This document shows positions 7,504-17,065 of a stretch of DNA of 64,000 nt, one piece after another (the first letter of the stretch is position 1; each line of letters opens with the position of its first letter). A program made the translations under genes and the position numbers. The stretch lies in NCBI RefSeq assembly GCF_006965485.1, contig NZ_CP041360.1, positions 2,728,001 to 2,792,000 of the forward strand, given 5' to 3'. The stretch comes from Spirosoma sp. KCTC 42546 (GTDB taxonomy: Bacteria; Bacteroidota; Bacteroidia; Cytophagales; Spirosomataceae). The notes below the pieces were generated by a model. That model had not been told where the DNA came from, did not search any database, and worked only from the letters and a program-made list of their open reading frames with translations.

Positions 7504-8721
7504 TTACAACGCTGCTACAACCTGCCGTACTTTTTCGGCAGCTTCTTTCAGCTCAACGGCCGACTGTACTTTGAGGCCTGAATCATCAATGATTTTAGCG
7601 CCTTCAGCTGCATTCGTTCCTTGCAAACGAACGATGATTGGAACCGGAATATCGCCAATGGCTTTGTAAGCTTCAACAACACCAGTAGCTACCCGGTCGC
7701 AACGTACGATACCGCCGAAGATATTGATCAGAATGGCTTTTACGTTTGGATCTTTCAGGATAATACGGAAACCCGCTTCTACCGTCTTGGCATTCGCTCC
7801 ACCCCCAACATCAAGGAAGTTAGCCGGTTCGCCACCCGACAGTTTAATGATATCCATCGTTGCCATGGCCAAACCTGCGCCGTTTACCATACAACCTACG
7901 TTTCCGTCGAGTTTTACATAGTTCAGGTCACTGGCAGAGGCTTCCACTTCAAGGGGATCTTCTTCGGCCAGATCGCGCATGGCTTTCAGATCGGGATGAC
8001 GGTAGAGAGCATTGTCATCCAAATTAACTTTGGCATCGACAGCCAGAATCTTGTTGTCCGATGTTTTCAGAACCGGGTTAATTTCGAACATCGACGCGTC
8101 TGTATCTACATACGCTTTGTAAAGCGACGTAACAAACTTCACCATCTCCTTGAAGGCTTCCCCTTCCAGACCAAGGCCAAAGGCTACTTTACGAGCCTGG
8201 AAAGGTTGCAGACCAACGGCAGGGTCGATCCACTCCTTCACGATCTTTTCGGGGGAGTGTTCTGCTACTTCTTCAATGTCCATACCCCCTTCGGTGCTGG
8301 CCATGATTACGTTGCAGGCTTTCGTACGGTCGAGCAGGATGCCGATGTACATCTCTTTTGGGGAGGATGCACCTGGATAGTAAACGTCCTCAGCAATGAG
8401 AACTTTGTTGACCCGCTTGCCTTCTGGTCCTGTCTGGTGGGTAACCAGTACATTCCCGATGAGGTTTTTGGCGATGTCGCGCACAGCATCGACCGATTTG
8501 GCTAAGGCTACTCCGCGTTGTTCAGAACCCACAATCTGGCCTTTTCCTCGTCCGCCAGCATGGATTTGGGACTTAACCACGACAAACTTCTGGCCCGATT
8601 GAGCAATAATCAGTTTGGCGGCTTCAACGGCTTTTTCGGGCGACTCAGCTACAATGCCCTCCTGAATGCGGACACCGTACTTTTTGAGAATTTCTTTACC
8701 CTGATACTCGTGTATATTCAT
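7504..8721 (-). CDS. sucC: succinyl-CoA ligase (ADP-forming) beta subunit
   Basis: Protein of 405 aa from ATG 8719-8721 (MNIHEYQGKEILKKYGV, the standard SucC start). The longer upstream frame is a translated repeat. It binds nucleotide through an N-terminal ATP-grasp domain, with VVKSQIHAGGRGKGQIVG at about residue 45, and binds CoA/phosphate through the C-terminal ligase domain. LDVGGGAN and NIFGGIVRCDRVATGVVEA are visible. The enzyme makes ATP from succinyl-CoA in the TCA cycle. The alpha subunit gene sucD is not adjacent in this window, so the two are unlinked here. Confidence 0.97.
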   Translation of the reverse strand: MNIHEYQGKEILKKYGVRIQEGIVAESPEKAVEAAKLIIAQSGQKFVVVKSQIHAGGRGKGQIVGSEQRGVALAKSVDAVRDIAKNLIGNVLVTHQTGPEGKRVNKVLIAEDVYYPGASSPKEMYIGILLDRTKACNVIMASTEGGMDIEEVAEHSPEKIVKEWIDPAVGLQPFQARKVAFGLGLEGEAFKEMVKFVTSLYKAYVDTDASMFEINPVLKTSDNKILAVDAKVNLDDNALYRHPDLKAMRDLAEEDPLEVEASASDLNYVKLDGNVGCMVNGAGLAMATMDIIKLSGGEPANFLDVGGGANAKTVEAGFRIILKDPNVKAILINIFGGIVRCDRVATGVVEAYKAIGDIPVPIIVRLQGTNAAEGAKIIDDSGLKVQSAVELKEAAEKVRQVVAAL

Positions 8722-8776
8722 GACAACTGCAACAAGGAGGATTGGAAATCGTATTTTTGTGCGGCAAGTTAACAGG

Positions 8777-8879
<103 letters not shown>

Positions 8880-8880
8880 T

Positions 8881-9543
8881 ATGAGTTCGCTTCTTCAAAC
8901 TACTGATATACGCCGGAACTACGGCAATCTGCCCGTTCTGAAAGGAATTAACCTGAATATTGAATCGGGTGAAGTTGTCTCTATTGTAGGGGCATCAGGG
9001 GCTGGCAAAACTACCCTACTTCAAATCCTGGGTACCCTCGATCGGCCTGATGCAGGTGAATTGCAGATTGCCGGACAAAATGTCTTTGCATTAAATGACC
9101 GTCAGCTGGCTCAATTTCGTAACGAGCAGATTGGCTTTGTCTTTCAGTTCAATAACCTGCTGCCCGAATTTACGGCTCTTGAAAATGTATGCCTGCCTGG
9201 GTTTATAGCAGGTAAGGAGGAGAGTGCTGTTCGGCAGCGAGCTACCGAATTATTAGTAAAGCTTGGCCTGCGCGATCGCTTAACAAATTTACCTTCTCAA
9301 TTATCAGGAGGTGAGCAACAACGGGTAGCTGTAGCGCGGGCGTTGATAAACCAACCCGCCATTGTCTTTGCAGATGAACCTAGCGGGAACCTTGATTCTA
9401 AGAACGCAGAGGAGCTACACCAGTTATTTTTTCAGTTACGTGACGAACTGGGTCAAACGTTTATTATAGTAACCCACAATGAGGCTTTAGCCGCCCTCGC
9501 CGATCGAACGGTTACGATTCGGGATGGGCTTTTGTTTAATTAA
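8881..9543 (+). CDS. lolD: ABC transporter ATP-binding protein, LolD-like
   Basis: Protein of 220 aa with start ATG 8881. The longer open frame upstream is the repeat at 8779-8879. It has Walker [10 protein letters not shown] (37-45), Q-loop [21 protein letters not shown] signature [15 protein letters not shown], Walker [13 protein letters not shown], and the switch His in IIVTHNEAL. The MacB/LolD family energises FtsX-type permeases, here probably lipoprotein release from the inner membrane. A LolC/E-like permease is encoded 20 kb away (29246-30457) and could be the partner. The assignment to LolD rather than another FtsX-type exporter is by similarity only. Confidence 0.88.
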   Translation: MSSLLQTTDIRRNYGNLPVLKGINLNIESGEVVSIVGASGAGKTTLLQILGTLDRPDAGELQIAGQNVFALNDRQLAQFRNEQIGFVFQFNNLLPEFTALENVCLPGFIAGKEESAVRQRATELLVKLGLRDRLTNLPSQLSGGEQQRVAVARALINQPAIVFADEPSGNLDSKNAEELHQLFFQLRDELGQTFIIVTHNEALAALADRTVTIRDGLLFN

Positions 9544-9697
9544 TTATTGTTCATGTATTGTTTTGTGTCTGTATTTATAAGTAAATCTACTTATAAATAA
9601 TCGTTTAAAAGTGTGCGTTTTTTCTTATAAAGAACTTATTATTAGGATTTTACGATTTTATCCAAAAAAAAATTAACTAAAAAGAATCAAAATTCTG

Positions 9698-9705
9698 TAT
9701 TTTTG
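9698..9705 (+). promoter_or_regulatory. possible -7 promoter element (TATTTTTG)
   Basis: TATTTTTG fits the Bacteroidota TAnnTTTG consensus exactly. It lies in a gene-free, AT-rich stretch about 50 nt before a strong hairpin terminator. No clear -33 TTTG is seen at the expected distance. Confidence 0.35.
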
Positions 9706-9711
9706 TTTTAT

Positions 9712-9790
9712 AATTGTGTCGAAAAGAAAAGTTTTTCATAACGTTGAGTAAATCAGAAAGCCAAGAGAGTATCTCGCTTGGCTTTTTTGT
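9712..9790 (+). ncRNA. candidate small RNA (promoter-like box to terminator)
   Basis: Between a TATTTTTG box and a hairpin ending in a T run lies about 80 nt with no convincing ORF. The transcript would end with the stem AAGCCAAG/CTTGGCTT (9758-9784) followed by T residues. The 478-nt gap 9544-10021 otherwise holds only AT-rich sequence. The start is inferred from the box, and expression is not shown. Confidence 0.3.
9758..9788 (+). terminator. intrinsic terminator in gene-free stretch
   Basis: The 8-bp stem AAGCCAAG/CTTGGCTT with a 11-nt loop is followed by TTTT. It is 215 nt beyond the LolD-like stop, unusually far to serve that gene alone. Confidence 0.65.
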
Positions 9791-10021
9791 TTGCCTATAG
9801 TTTAGGTTTTGACCTGTCTACAAACAGTTAATTTGATTGCTTAGCTAAGCGAAATAGGCCTGTTCCCTCACCTTTATTGACCTTCCGAATCCATTTCTGC
9901 AAACCGTTTCGATGAGTAATCCCATTGGCTTATCAACAGTTTCTTGTACGAAACATACGTTATGGTAATGCATACGTTATTGCTTCCTGTATGGCCTCAT
10001 AATTGATTAAAGGGCGACACG

Positions 10022-10444
10022 TCAACTTTTCAGACGGTTCCCTGTAAGTAAGGCATCCAGACTCCATTTGCCAGGCCCGGTAAAAAAGAAAACCATCGCA
10101 AGAAGTACGAATAGAAAAGGATGTTGGTCCTCGTACCAAAATTTTCCATGACCTACAAAAAACGTAATGTAAAGCATGGTGCCTATAATAAGTAGGCAGG
10201 ACAATCGGGTTAATAAACCGGTGGTAAGCAGCAGGCCAGCTACCAATTCAGAACCTTTGCCGAGATAAACCATGAACGTAGGGGAGAAATCCTGCTTGAA
10301 ATTATCCCAGGCTGCATATTCGTTCATTTTAGTCGCATCGAATACTTCCCAGCCATGATACACCAGGAACAAACCGACGATAAGCCTGATCAATGTAAGG
10401 CCACTTTCCTGTAAAATCCCTTCTGTGGAGAAGAATTTCTTCAT
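10022..10444 (-). CDS. DoxX family membrane protein
   Basis: Protein of 140 aa with four predicted membrane segments. The DoxX-family pattern is visible in LTLIRLIVGLFLVYHGWEVF near residue 17 and in GKGSELVAGLLLTTGLLTRL near 62, followed by the hydrophobic pair LLIIGTMLYITFFVGHGKF and FLFVLLAMVFFFTGPG. DoxX-like proteins are poorly defined inner-membrane proteins related to quinone or thiosulfate oxidation in some lineages. No specific role can be given. It is a single gene, with a spacer on both sides. Confidence 0.85.
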   Translation of the reverse strand: MKKFFSTEGILQESGLTLIRLIVGLFLVYHGWEVFDATKMNEYAAWDNFKQDFSPTFMVYLGKGSELVAGLLLTTGLLTRLSCLLIIGTMLYITFFVGHGKFWYEDQHPFLFVLLAMVFFFTGPGKWSLDALLTGNRLKS

Positions 10445-10545
10445 ACATGCTCTTAGTTATATTCCCATCAAAGCTACAATAAGCCGCTAATTTAATTGCC
10501 TGGGTAGGTGGCTTTACTGCTTTTGGTAACGCACTTGACGGAGTT

Positions 10546-10583
10546 AAGAAAAAACGCCCCCGATCTTTCGACCAGGGGCGTTT
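10546..10583 (-). terminator. intrinsic terminator of the groES-groEL operon
   Basis: Read on the minus strand, a GC-rich stem (AAACGCCCC / GGGGCGTTT) is followed by a T run (the A tract at 10546-10553). It begins 25 nt after the groEL stop. Confidence 0.8.
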
Positions 10584-10607
10584 CTATAAAAAATCAGCAA
10601 CTTGATA

Positions 10608-12355
<1,748 letters not shown>

Positions 12356-12357
12356 AC

Positions 12358-12654
12358 TTACAGGATTGCGAAAATGTCGGATTCACGCATGATGAGGTAT
12401 TCTTTGCCATCAACGGTGATTTCTGTACCAGCATATTTGCCATACAGTACCGTATCGCCCACCTGAACCGTCAGCGGCTCATCTTTCTTACCTGCGCCAA
12501 CGGCAACGACCGTACCACGCTGGGGTTTTTCTTTCGCCGTGTCTGGAATGATAATTCCAAACGAGGTTTTTTCTTCAGCCGGTGCGGCTTCTACCAGCAC
12601 CCGGTCGGCCAGCGGTTTCACGTTCACTTTAACGCTTTCCGTTTCTGCTACCAT
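12358..12654 (-). CDS. groES: 10 kDa co-chaperonin GroES
   Basis: Protein of 98 aa from ATG 12652-12654 ([20 protein letters not shown]). The in-frame extension upstream to 12750 is not expected for GroES. It has the family blocks [25 protein letters not shown], the [13 protein letters not shown] strand, and [19 protein letters not shown] at the end. It caps the GroEL ring and is the first gene of the chaperonin operon. Confidence 0.98.
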   Translation of the reverse strand: MVAETESVKVNVKPLADRVLVEAAPAEEKTSFGIIIPDTAKEKPQRGTVVAVGAGKKDEPLTVQVGDTVLYGKYAGTEITVDGKEYLIMRESDIFAIL

Positions 12655-12904
12655 GATAATGAGTTGATTAAGGTTATTAACTGTTTGTGTACTGTACTTA
12701 CACGACGTTCTGGACCCGCCAATTACTGTGCCAATGCGGTAAACTGCCAAATTTTCAGGTTTTTGTCTGACATACTGCCATTCACTACATTGACTAAACT
12801 TCCTTCGGCAGGTTATGCACTTCTGGCGAATAGAATTTGGTTGTTTACGAATGATTGCCTAGATTAACCAAATCATACACCCACAAAATGCCTTTTTCCG
12901 GTTT

Positions 12905-13612
12905 ATGAAAAAATTACAACCTGACTGGTTTACGCAAAATTGGCTTGATGCCGAATATCAGAAATATGTCGTGATGGCATACTTGCAGGCGGTTCAGCAG
13001 AATTTTACGGAATACAAACTCTTCCCGGACCTACCCGAACTACGCGGTCACTACGATGCAGGTATTCGTTTTGCGAGGGGCAAAGGTACGTTAAATGCGG
13101 CTTTCCCCAAGCGTGTCAGTCGAGTTAGTGGACCACCGCCCCGAATCGAATACAAATCTGAGGTAACGGACCCTGCCTTTATGGCTGAAGTGGATGCCAT
13201 TATGGAATTTGCCCTGCCGCGCTTTCAAACCTTGTTAACTGAGGGACGGCAGCGCTGGGATGATATAGCTAAATCGCTGACGCTAGCGCCAGTAGGTCTG
13301 TTGCCATTGCGGCCGGAGGAGGGGTATCTGCTCATTCATGCTACCAATCAGGCCGAAACGCAGGTCTATTATTTTTCCATGACACTTTATTCTGAACAGG
13401 AACCTGGTGGTCGGTTAGTGCAGCTTCGTTTTGTTGAAGCTGTGCAGAAGAGTTTAGTGAATACGGTTGAAAATATTAAGCTCGACCTGATCCGACGGCA
13501 CCGGTATCTGCCTAATCCGGCAACGTATATGCTGGAGAGTAAACGAACTTACCCCGTTCAGGAAACACTATTGCCTATTGCCCGGCAATTGCTGGCACAG
13601 GCAGTTGCCTAA
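12905..13612 (+). CDS. conserved hypothetical protein
   Basis: Protein of 235 aa, not assigned to a known family. No signal peptide or membrane helix is seen, so it should be cytoplasmic. It is rich in aromatic and charged residues. The N-terminal segment LDAEYQKYVVMAYLQAVQQNF looks helical, the centre (LLPLRPEEGYLLIHATNQAE) strand-rich, and the C-terminal third helical again. It is the only plus-strand gene between the groES and secG regions and is followed at once by a perfect bidirectional terminator. Codon use resembles its neighbours. Confidence 0.75.
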   Translation: MKKLQPDWFTQNWLDAEYQKYVVMAYLQAVQQNFTEYKLFPDLPELRGHYDAGIRFARGKGTLNAAFPKRVSRVSGPPPRIEYKSEVTDPAFMAEVDAIMEFALPRFQTLLTEGRQRWDDIAKSLTLAPVGLLPLRPEEGYLLIHATNQAETQVYYFSMTLYSEQEPGGRLVQLRFVEAVQKSLVNTVENIKLDLIRRHRYLPNPATYMLESKRTYPVQETLLPIARQLLAQAVA

Positions 13613-13620
13613 TTAGTAGG

Positions 13621-13666
13621 CAACAAAAAAGCCAGACCGTTTCGAAACGGTCTGGCTTTTTTGTTG
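13621..13666. terminator. perfect bidirectional terminator
   Basis: A 46-nt perfect palindrome centred on TTTCGAAA, with the stem AAAAAGCCAGACCG / CGGTCTGGCTTTTT flanked by A and T runs. It lies between the convergent hypothetical gene (stop 13612) and secG (stop 13680) and can end both transcripts. Confidence 0.93.
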
Positions 13667-13679
13667 CCCGAATACGGGT

Positions 13680-14084
13680 TTACTTCTGGGGTGTCAGCGC
13701 TGAAGTGGATGCTCCTGGAGTTTGGGCTCCTGGAACAGCCTGGCTTGGTGCAGCGCCGTTCGCTGCGCTAGGAGCAGGCGTTGGGGCGGCAGCACCTGGC
13801 AGCGTTTGGGTTTGTGCTCGATCAACGTTTGCGCTATTGATACCCGTTACCTGATTGCGATCGACCAAGATATAAGATGCCATCGATAGCACCATCATGG
13901 CGATACCAAGTCCCCAGGTAATTTGTTCAAGCAGGTCGGTGGTTTTCTTTACACCCATAAGTTGGTTAGAACCCAGACCACCAAATTCGCCAGCTAATCC
14001 TCCTCCTTTTGAGTTCTGAATTAATACAATAAGAATTAGCAGAACAGTGACAATACAAATGATGACAATAGTTGCCGTTATCAT
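13680..14084 (-). CDS. secG: preprotein translocase subunit SecG
   Basis: Protein of 134 aa with two membrane helices (about 4-22 and 53-72). Between them lies the SecG signature IQNSKGGGLAGEFGG followed by a cytoplasmic loop. It forms part of the SecYEG channel in the inner membrane. The C-terminal 60 residues are Ala/Pro/Gly/Thr-rich and low in complexity, a common extension in Bacteroidota SecG. It is the last gene of the conserved cluster miaB, Fis-type regulator, lptE, TPR protein, secG. Confidence 0.93.
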   Translation of the reverse strand: MITATIVIICIVTVLLILIVLIQNSKGGGLAGEFGGLGSNQLMGVKKTTDLLEQITWGLGIAMMVLSMASYILVDRNQVTGINSANVDRAQTQTLPGAAAPTPAPSAANGAAPSQAVPGAQTPGASTSALTPQK

Positions 14085-14142
14085 GAAAAAAGTTGCTAAA
14101 TATTTTGGTTAATGCGTTTACAGATTTAGAGAAAAATTGAAC

Positions 14143-14973
14143 TTAGTCCTCTGCCGAATTCTTCGTGTTCTCTAATTCACTGATTTTTGCCGCAAAGTAC
14201 GCCTTTTTTTCGGGATTTTTTACCATTAACTGTCGGTACATTTCGCAGGCTTTATCTATTTTCCCCTGCTTCTCCAGAATTTTGGCAAAACTTTCGGTCA
14301 CTAACCCACCGCCAACGGGCTTGGCACGCTTGGTTAGGTCTTCCTGAGCCAAAGGTTCGCCAAGTTTGGTTCGTACGGGTGAGATCCGGGGTTCATTCCT
14401 GATGAAACTGTCGATCAGGTCGAACTGCCGTTGCCGTTCCAGGTCGGCGGGGGAGGGTTCTGGCTGAACAACGACCGGTTCGGCTATCTGCGCCAATTCA
14501 TGTTGCAGGTTTGTTTCAGCTAGCGTAGGATCTTCTGGGGTAGGTATCGTTTCTAGCTGACGATTTTCGCCTGGGACAGGTAACCGTAGCAGAGATAATT
14601 TTGGAAATCCGTTGCTAAGTCCTGCCTTCGACTTAAACAGTGCATAGCTTTCCTGTTGATAATCGTCGGGGATAGGGACGTGTTTAGCTGATAACTCATT
14701 GAGTTTCGTCAGCAGGTTTTCGGACCATTGAAACTCATTCTCAATCAGTTTACGTAACGCATTACGACTCAATGCATGGGCTGCGGCCTGACGTACATGG
14801 GATATGGCCTGGCTGCGCTGATGGATTGAAGCCGCCTTAGCTGTTAGTGTATGTAACGATTGACAGTACGGATAGGTTGATAAACTCTCCTGCAACTGCA
14901 CGAAATCGGTAGTTGACAGGTCGTCGGGATGGGTGACCCAGTACGAGAATGTTTCTTTATCGAGGGCAAGCAA
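14143..14973 (-). CDS. conserved hypothetical protein with C-terminal TPR-like repeat
   Basis: Protein of 276 aa starting with TTG at 14971-14973. An in-frame stop lies upstream and no ATG precedes the conserved N-terminus LALDKETFSYWVTHPDDL, so the start is probably truly TTG. Residues about 15-100 are helical, with YPYCQSLHTLTAKAA. The C-terminal 45 residues (FAKILEKQGKIDKACEMYRQ onwards) form one TPR-like helical hairpin. No signal peptide is seen. Its place between lptE and secG is typical for Bacteroidota, but its function is not known. The repeat at 14984 lies directly upstream and may have displaced an original start region. Confidence 0.8.
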   Translation of the reverse strand: MLALDKETFSYWVTHPDDLSTTDFVQLQESLSTYPYCQSLHTLTAKAASIHQRSQAISHVRQAAAHALSRNALRKLIENEFQWSENLLTKLNELSAKHVPIPDDYQQESYALFKSKAGLSNGFPKLSLLRLPVPGENRQLETIPTPEDPTLAETNLQHELAQIAEPVVVQPEPSPADLERQRQFDLIDSFIRNEPRISPVRTKLGEPLAQEDLTKRAKPVGGGLVTESFAKILEKQGKIDKACEMYRQLMVKNPEKKAYFAAKISELENTKNSAED

Positions 14974-14983
14974 AGGGATATAT

Positions 14984-15058
14984 GATTTACGAGGTACGAA
15001 TTACGATTTACGAAAGTACATTTTTACATCGAACATCGTAATTCGTAGCTCGTAAATC
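14984..15058. repeat. palindromic element (TACGAAT arm type)
   Basis: The left arm 14984-15009 (GATTTACGAGGTACGAATTACGAT) is the near-perfect reverse complement of the right arm 15032-15058. Units of about 7-8 bp (TACGAAT/TACGATT) recur within the arms. It fills the spacer between lptE and the TPR gene. It is the same family as 27067-27144. Confidence 0.85.
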
Positions 15059-15061
15059 TTT

Positions 15062-15631
15062 TCACCAGTCGGCGGCAGTTTTATTAAATATATCGAGTAC
15101 GATCTGATCCAGAATTTTTGGGACTAACCGGCTTTCGTTTTGACTGAGTGTCTGGCCTTGTGGGAAATCCTGATAAAATGAAAATGATTGCTCGAAGTTC
15201 TTACTTTCGTCTTTATTGTTATAAAATCGGGCCAATACCGTGATCTGCAGTCGGTTAACCCCAGCCTGATCCTGGGCAGTTGGCGCTACGGCCAGTAGAT
15301 CATAACCTGTAATATTGCCTTCCAGCACCATATCGCCGTTGGCCGGTACCACCTTAAGGTTGGTATAGCGCTGGTAATATTCCTTTAATTTCTCATTAAA
15401 GGTTAGGGGCAGGTTGGCCGGACCACCTGCTGTTGCCAGTACAAAGTTATTTACTGTAACCGTTTTTATGGCTGGATTAAGCGTTGTACCTGTAAAAGAA
15501 TACACTCCACAGGAGGAAATGAATAATGTACAATGGATAATGAATAATGTAAGGAGAATAGGGCGCCCTAAACAATTATCCATTATCCATTGTACATTAT
15601 TCATTACTACTTTACTCTTCATCAATTTCAT
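15062..15631 (-). CDS. lptE: LptE family LPS-assembly lipoprotein
   Basis: The mature part begins CGVYSFTGTTLNPAIKTVTV, the Bacteroidota LptE pattern. Strand-helix elements follow up to SRLVPKILDQIVLDIFNKTA. LptE plugs the LptD barrel for LPS export at the outer membrane. The chosen start is ATG 15629-15631 (MKLMKSKVVMNNVQW), overlapping the regulator stop by 20 nt; ATG at 15622 or 15604 is also possible. The signal peptide, with lipobox ISSC, is encoded almost wholly by a palindromic repeat (15518-15605). From the ATG at 15604, 29 of the 32 residues up to the lipobox Cys are repeat-encoded. No other signal peptide is available, so the repeat has become functional coding sequence. Confidence 0.87.
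   Translation of the reverse strand: MKLMKSKVVMNNVQWIMDNCLGRPILLTLFIIHCTLFISSCGVYSFTGTTLNPAIKTVTVNNFVLATAGGPANLPLTFNEKLKEYYQRYTNLKVVPANGDMVLEGNITGYDLLAVAPTAQDQAGVNRLQITVLARFYNNKDESKNFEQSFSFYQDFPQGQTLSQNESRLVPKILDQIVLDIFNKTAADW
15518..15605. repeat. palindromic element encoding the LptE signal peptide
   Basis: The left arm 15518-15551 (AATGAATAATGTACAATGG...) is the reverse complement of the right arm 15574-15605 (AATTATCCATTATCCATTG...) with few mismatches. The loop contains GGGCGCCC. Translated on the minus strand it gives MNNVQWIMDN, a short loop, then [10 protein letters not shown], that is, a start, a polar stretch and a hydrophobic core. It is the closest relative of the element at 21565-21653, which plays the same part in TamL. 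Confidence 0.92.
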
Positions 15632-16970
15632 ATTGTTTGATTTTCCGGTATAACGTCCGTTCGGAGATGCCAAGTGCCTGAGCTGCGTATTTACGCTTGT
15701 TGTTATTACGCCGAAGGGCTTTTAGGATCATTTCTTTTTCCTGTCGTTCGAGTGAAAGCGAGTCGTCTTCCTCAGTTTCGTGGGTTACGTCTTCTACCTC
15801 CGTCACTTCATTGACGTCACCATCTACATCGTCGAAAATTTGCACGGGTGGATGACTTCCGTAGGTTTCAGAAGGCGGTGGATTCTCTGGACGAATAGAG
15901 CCATTGGTAGCTGGCAGAAATCGGGTTACGCCTATATCCGTCGACGGGCGAAGGTCACTATCGGGCGAAATTGAATCGAAGAGGTCTTTATGATTGTGTA
16001 GAATCTGCCGCCCGTCCTGTTCATTACCGAGAACATCACGAACTAGTTTTTTGAGGTCATTTACGTCCCGGCGCATATCAAACAGCACTTTGTAGAGCAG
16101 TTCGCGTTCCGAAAAATTTTCGGCAGTTGACCCATGAGCTTGTGGGAACAGGGCCAGCGTTCGGTTGGGTTGCTGGGATGTAGGCAGGTACTTTGCCAGT
16201 GTTTCGGCGTCAATCGGTTTATTCTGTTCCGATTCAAGAATGGATATCTGCTCGGCAATATTCTTCAACTGCCGGATGTTACCTGGAAACGGATACGCCA
16301 CCAAGGTTTGCTTGGCTCCGTCGGTTAACTGCAATGGATTAATGCGGTAGCGTTCGGCAAAGTCGGATGTAAACTTGCGAAACAGGAGTTCGATGTCGGT
16401 GCCGCGTTCGCGCAGGGGGGGGACGAAAATGGGAACGGTGTTTAGCCGGTAGTATAAATCTTCTCGGAACTTTCCTTTTTCTACCGCATCCATCAGATTG
16501 ACATTGGTAGCCGCTACAACCCGCACATCGGTTTTCTGAGTCTTGGAAGAGCCCACGCGGATGAACTCGCCATTTTCGAGGACACGCAAGAGTCGGGCTT
16601 GCGTACCAAGTGGCATTTCGCCAATTTCATCTAAAAAGATCGTACCGCCATTGGTGGTTTCGAAATAGCCTTTTCGGGAGTCAACAGCGCCTGTAAATGA
16701 GCCTTTTTCGTGCCCAAACAGCTCCGAGTCAATGGTACCTTCGGGAATAGCTCCGCAGTTGATGGCAATAAACTGACCGTGTTTTCGGGCACTCAGGCTG
16801 TGGATAATCTTGGAAAATGATTCTTTCCCACTGCCACTTTCGCCCGTAATGAGCACGGTCAGGTCGGTAGCAGCTACCTGCATAGCTACGTTGATTGCGT
16901 AGTTAAGCGCAGGTGCATTACCAATTATACCGAAGCGCTGTTTAACGCTTTGAATTTCCTGTTGATTCAT
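15612..16970 (-). CDS. sigma-54-interacting Fis-type transcriptional activator
   Basis: Protein of 452 aa. The AAA+ domain fills about 12-240: Walker A GESGSGKES, the sigma-54 contact loop written GSFTGAVDS (GAFTGA motif), Walker B GGTIFLDEIGEMP, and the arginine-finger region RLNTVPIFVPPLRERGTDI. A variable linker follows, then a C-terminal Fis-type helix-turn-helix (YAAQALGISERTLYRKIKQY). There is no N-terminal receiver or sensory domain, so activity is probably controlled by expression or partner proteins. It overlaps the lptE start, and its place upstream of lptE is typical in the phylum. Its regulon is not known from sequence. Confidence 0.93.
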   Translation of the reverse strand: MNQQEIQSVKQRFGIIGNAPALNYAINVAMQVAATDLTVLITGESGSGKESFSKIIHSLSARKHGQFIAINCGAIPEGTIDSELFGHEKGSFTGAVDSRKGYFETTNGGTIFLDEIGEMPLGTQARLLRVLENGEFIRVGSSKTQKTDVRVVAATNVNLMDAVEKGKFREDLYYRLNTVPIFVPPLRERGTDIELLFRKFTSDFAERYRINPLQLTDGAKQTLVAYPFPGNIRQLKNIAEQISILESEQNKPIDAETLAKYLPTSQQPNRTLALFPQAHGSTAENFSERELLYKVLFDMRRDVNDLKKLVRDVLGNEQDGRQILHNHKDLFDSISPDSDLRPSTDIGVTRFLPATNGSIRPENPPPSETYGSHPPVQIFDDVDGDVNEVTEVEDVTHETEEDDSLSLERQEKEMILKALRRNNNKRKYAAQALGISERTLYRKIKQYEIDEE

Positions 16971-16976
16971 CTTTTT

Positions 16977-17065
16977 AATGAATAATGGATAATGTAGAAT
17001 GAATAATGTATAGGAAATTGCGGCTTCAGGCCATTATACATTATTCATTGTACATTATTCATTAA
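16977..17065. repeat. palindromic element overlapping the miaB stop codon
   Basis: The left arm 16977-17012 (AATGAATAATGGATAATG...) pairs with the right arm 17032-17063. It lies between miaB and the sigma-54 activator gene, and the right arm runs into miaB, supplying its stop and the last two codons (NE*). It is the same family as 15518-15605 and 21565-21653. Confidence 0.88.

Noticed and set aside
7621..8505. 294-aa plus-strand open frame inside sucC
   Set aside because: It lies antisense to the well-supported sucC gene and has no recognisable motif; it is a shadow of codon bias.
12655..12750. N-terminal extension of GroES
   Set aside because: GroES of normal length starts at 12654; the 32 extra residues have no counterpart in the family.
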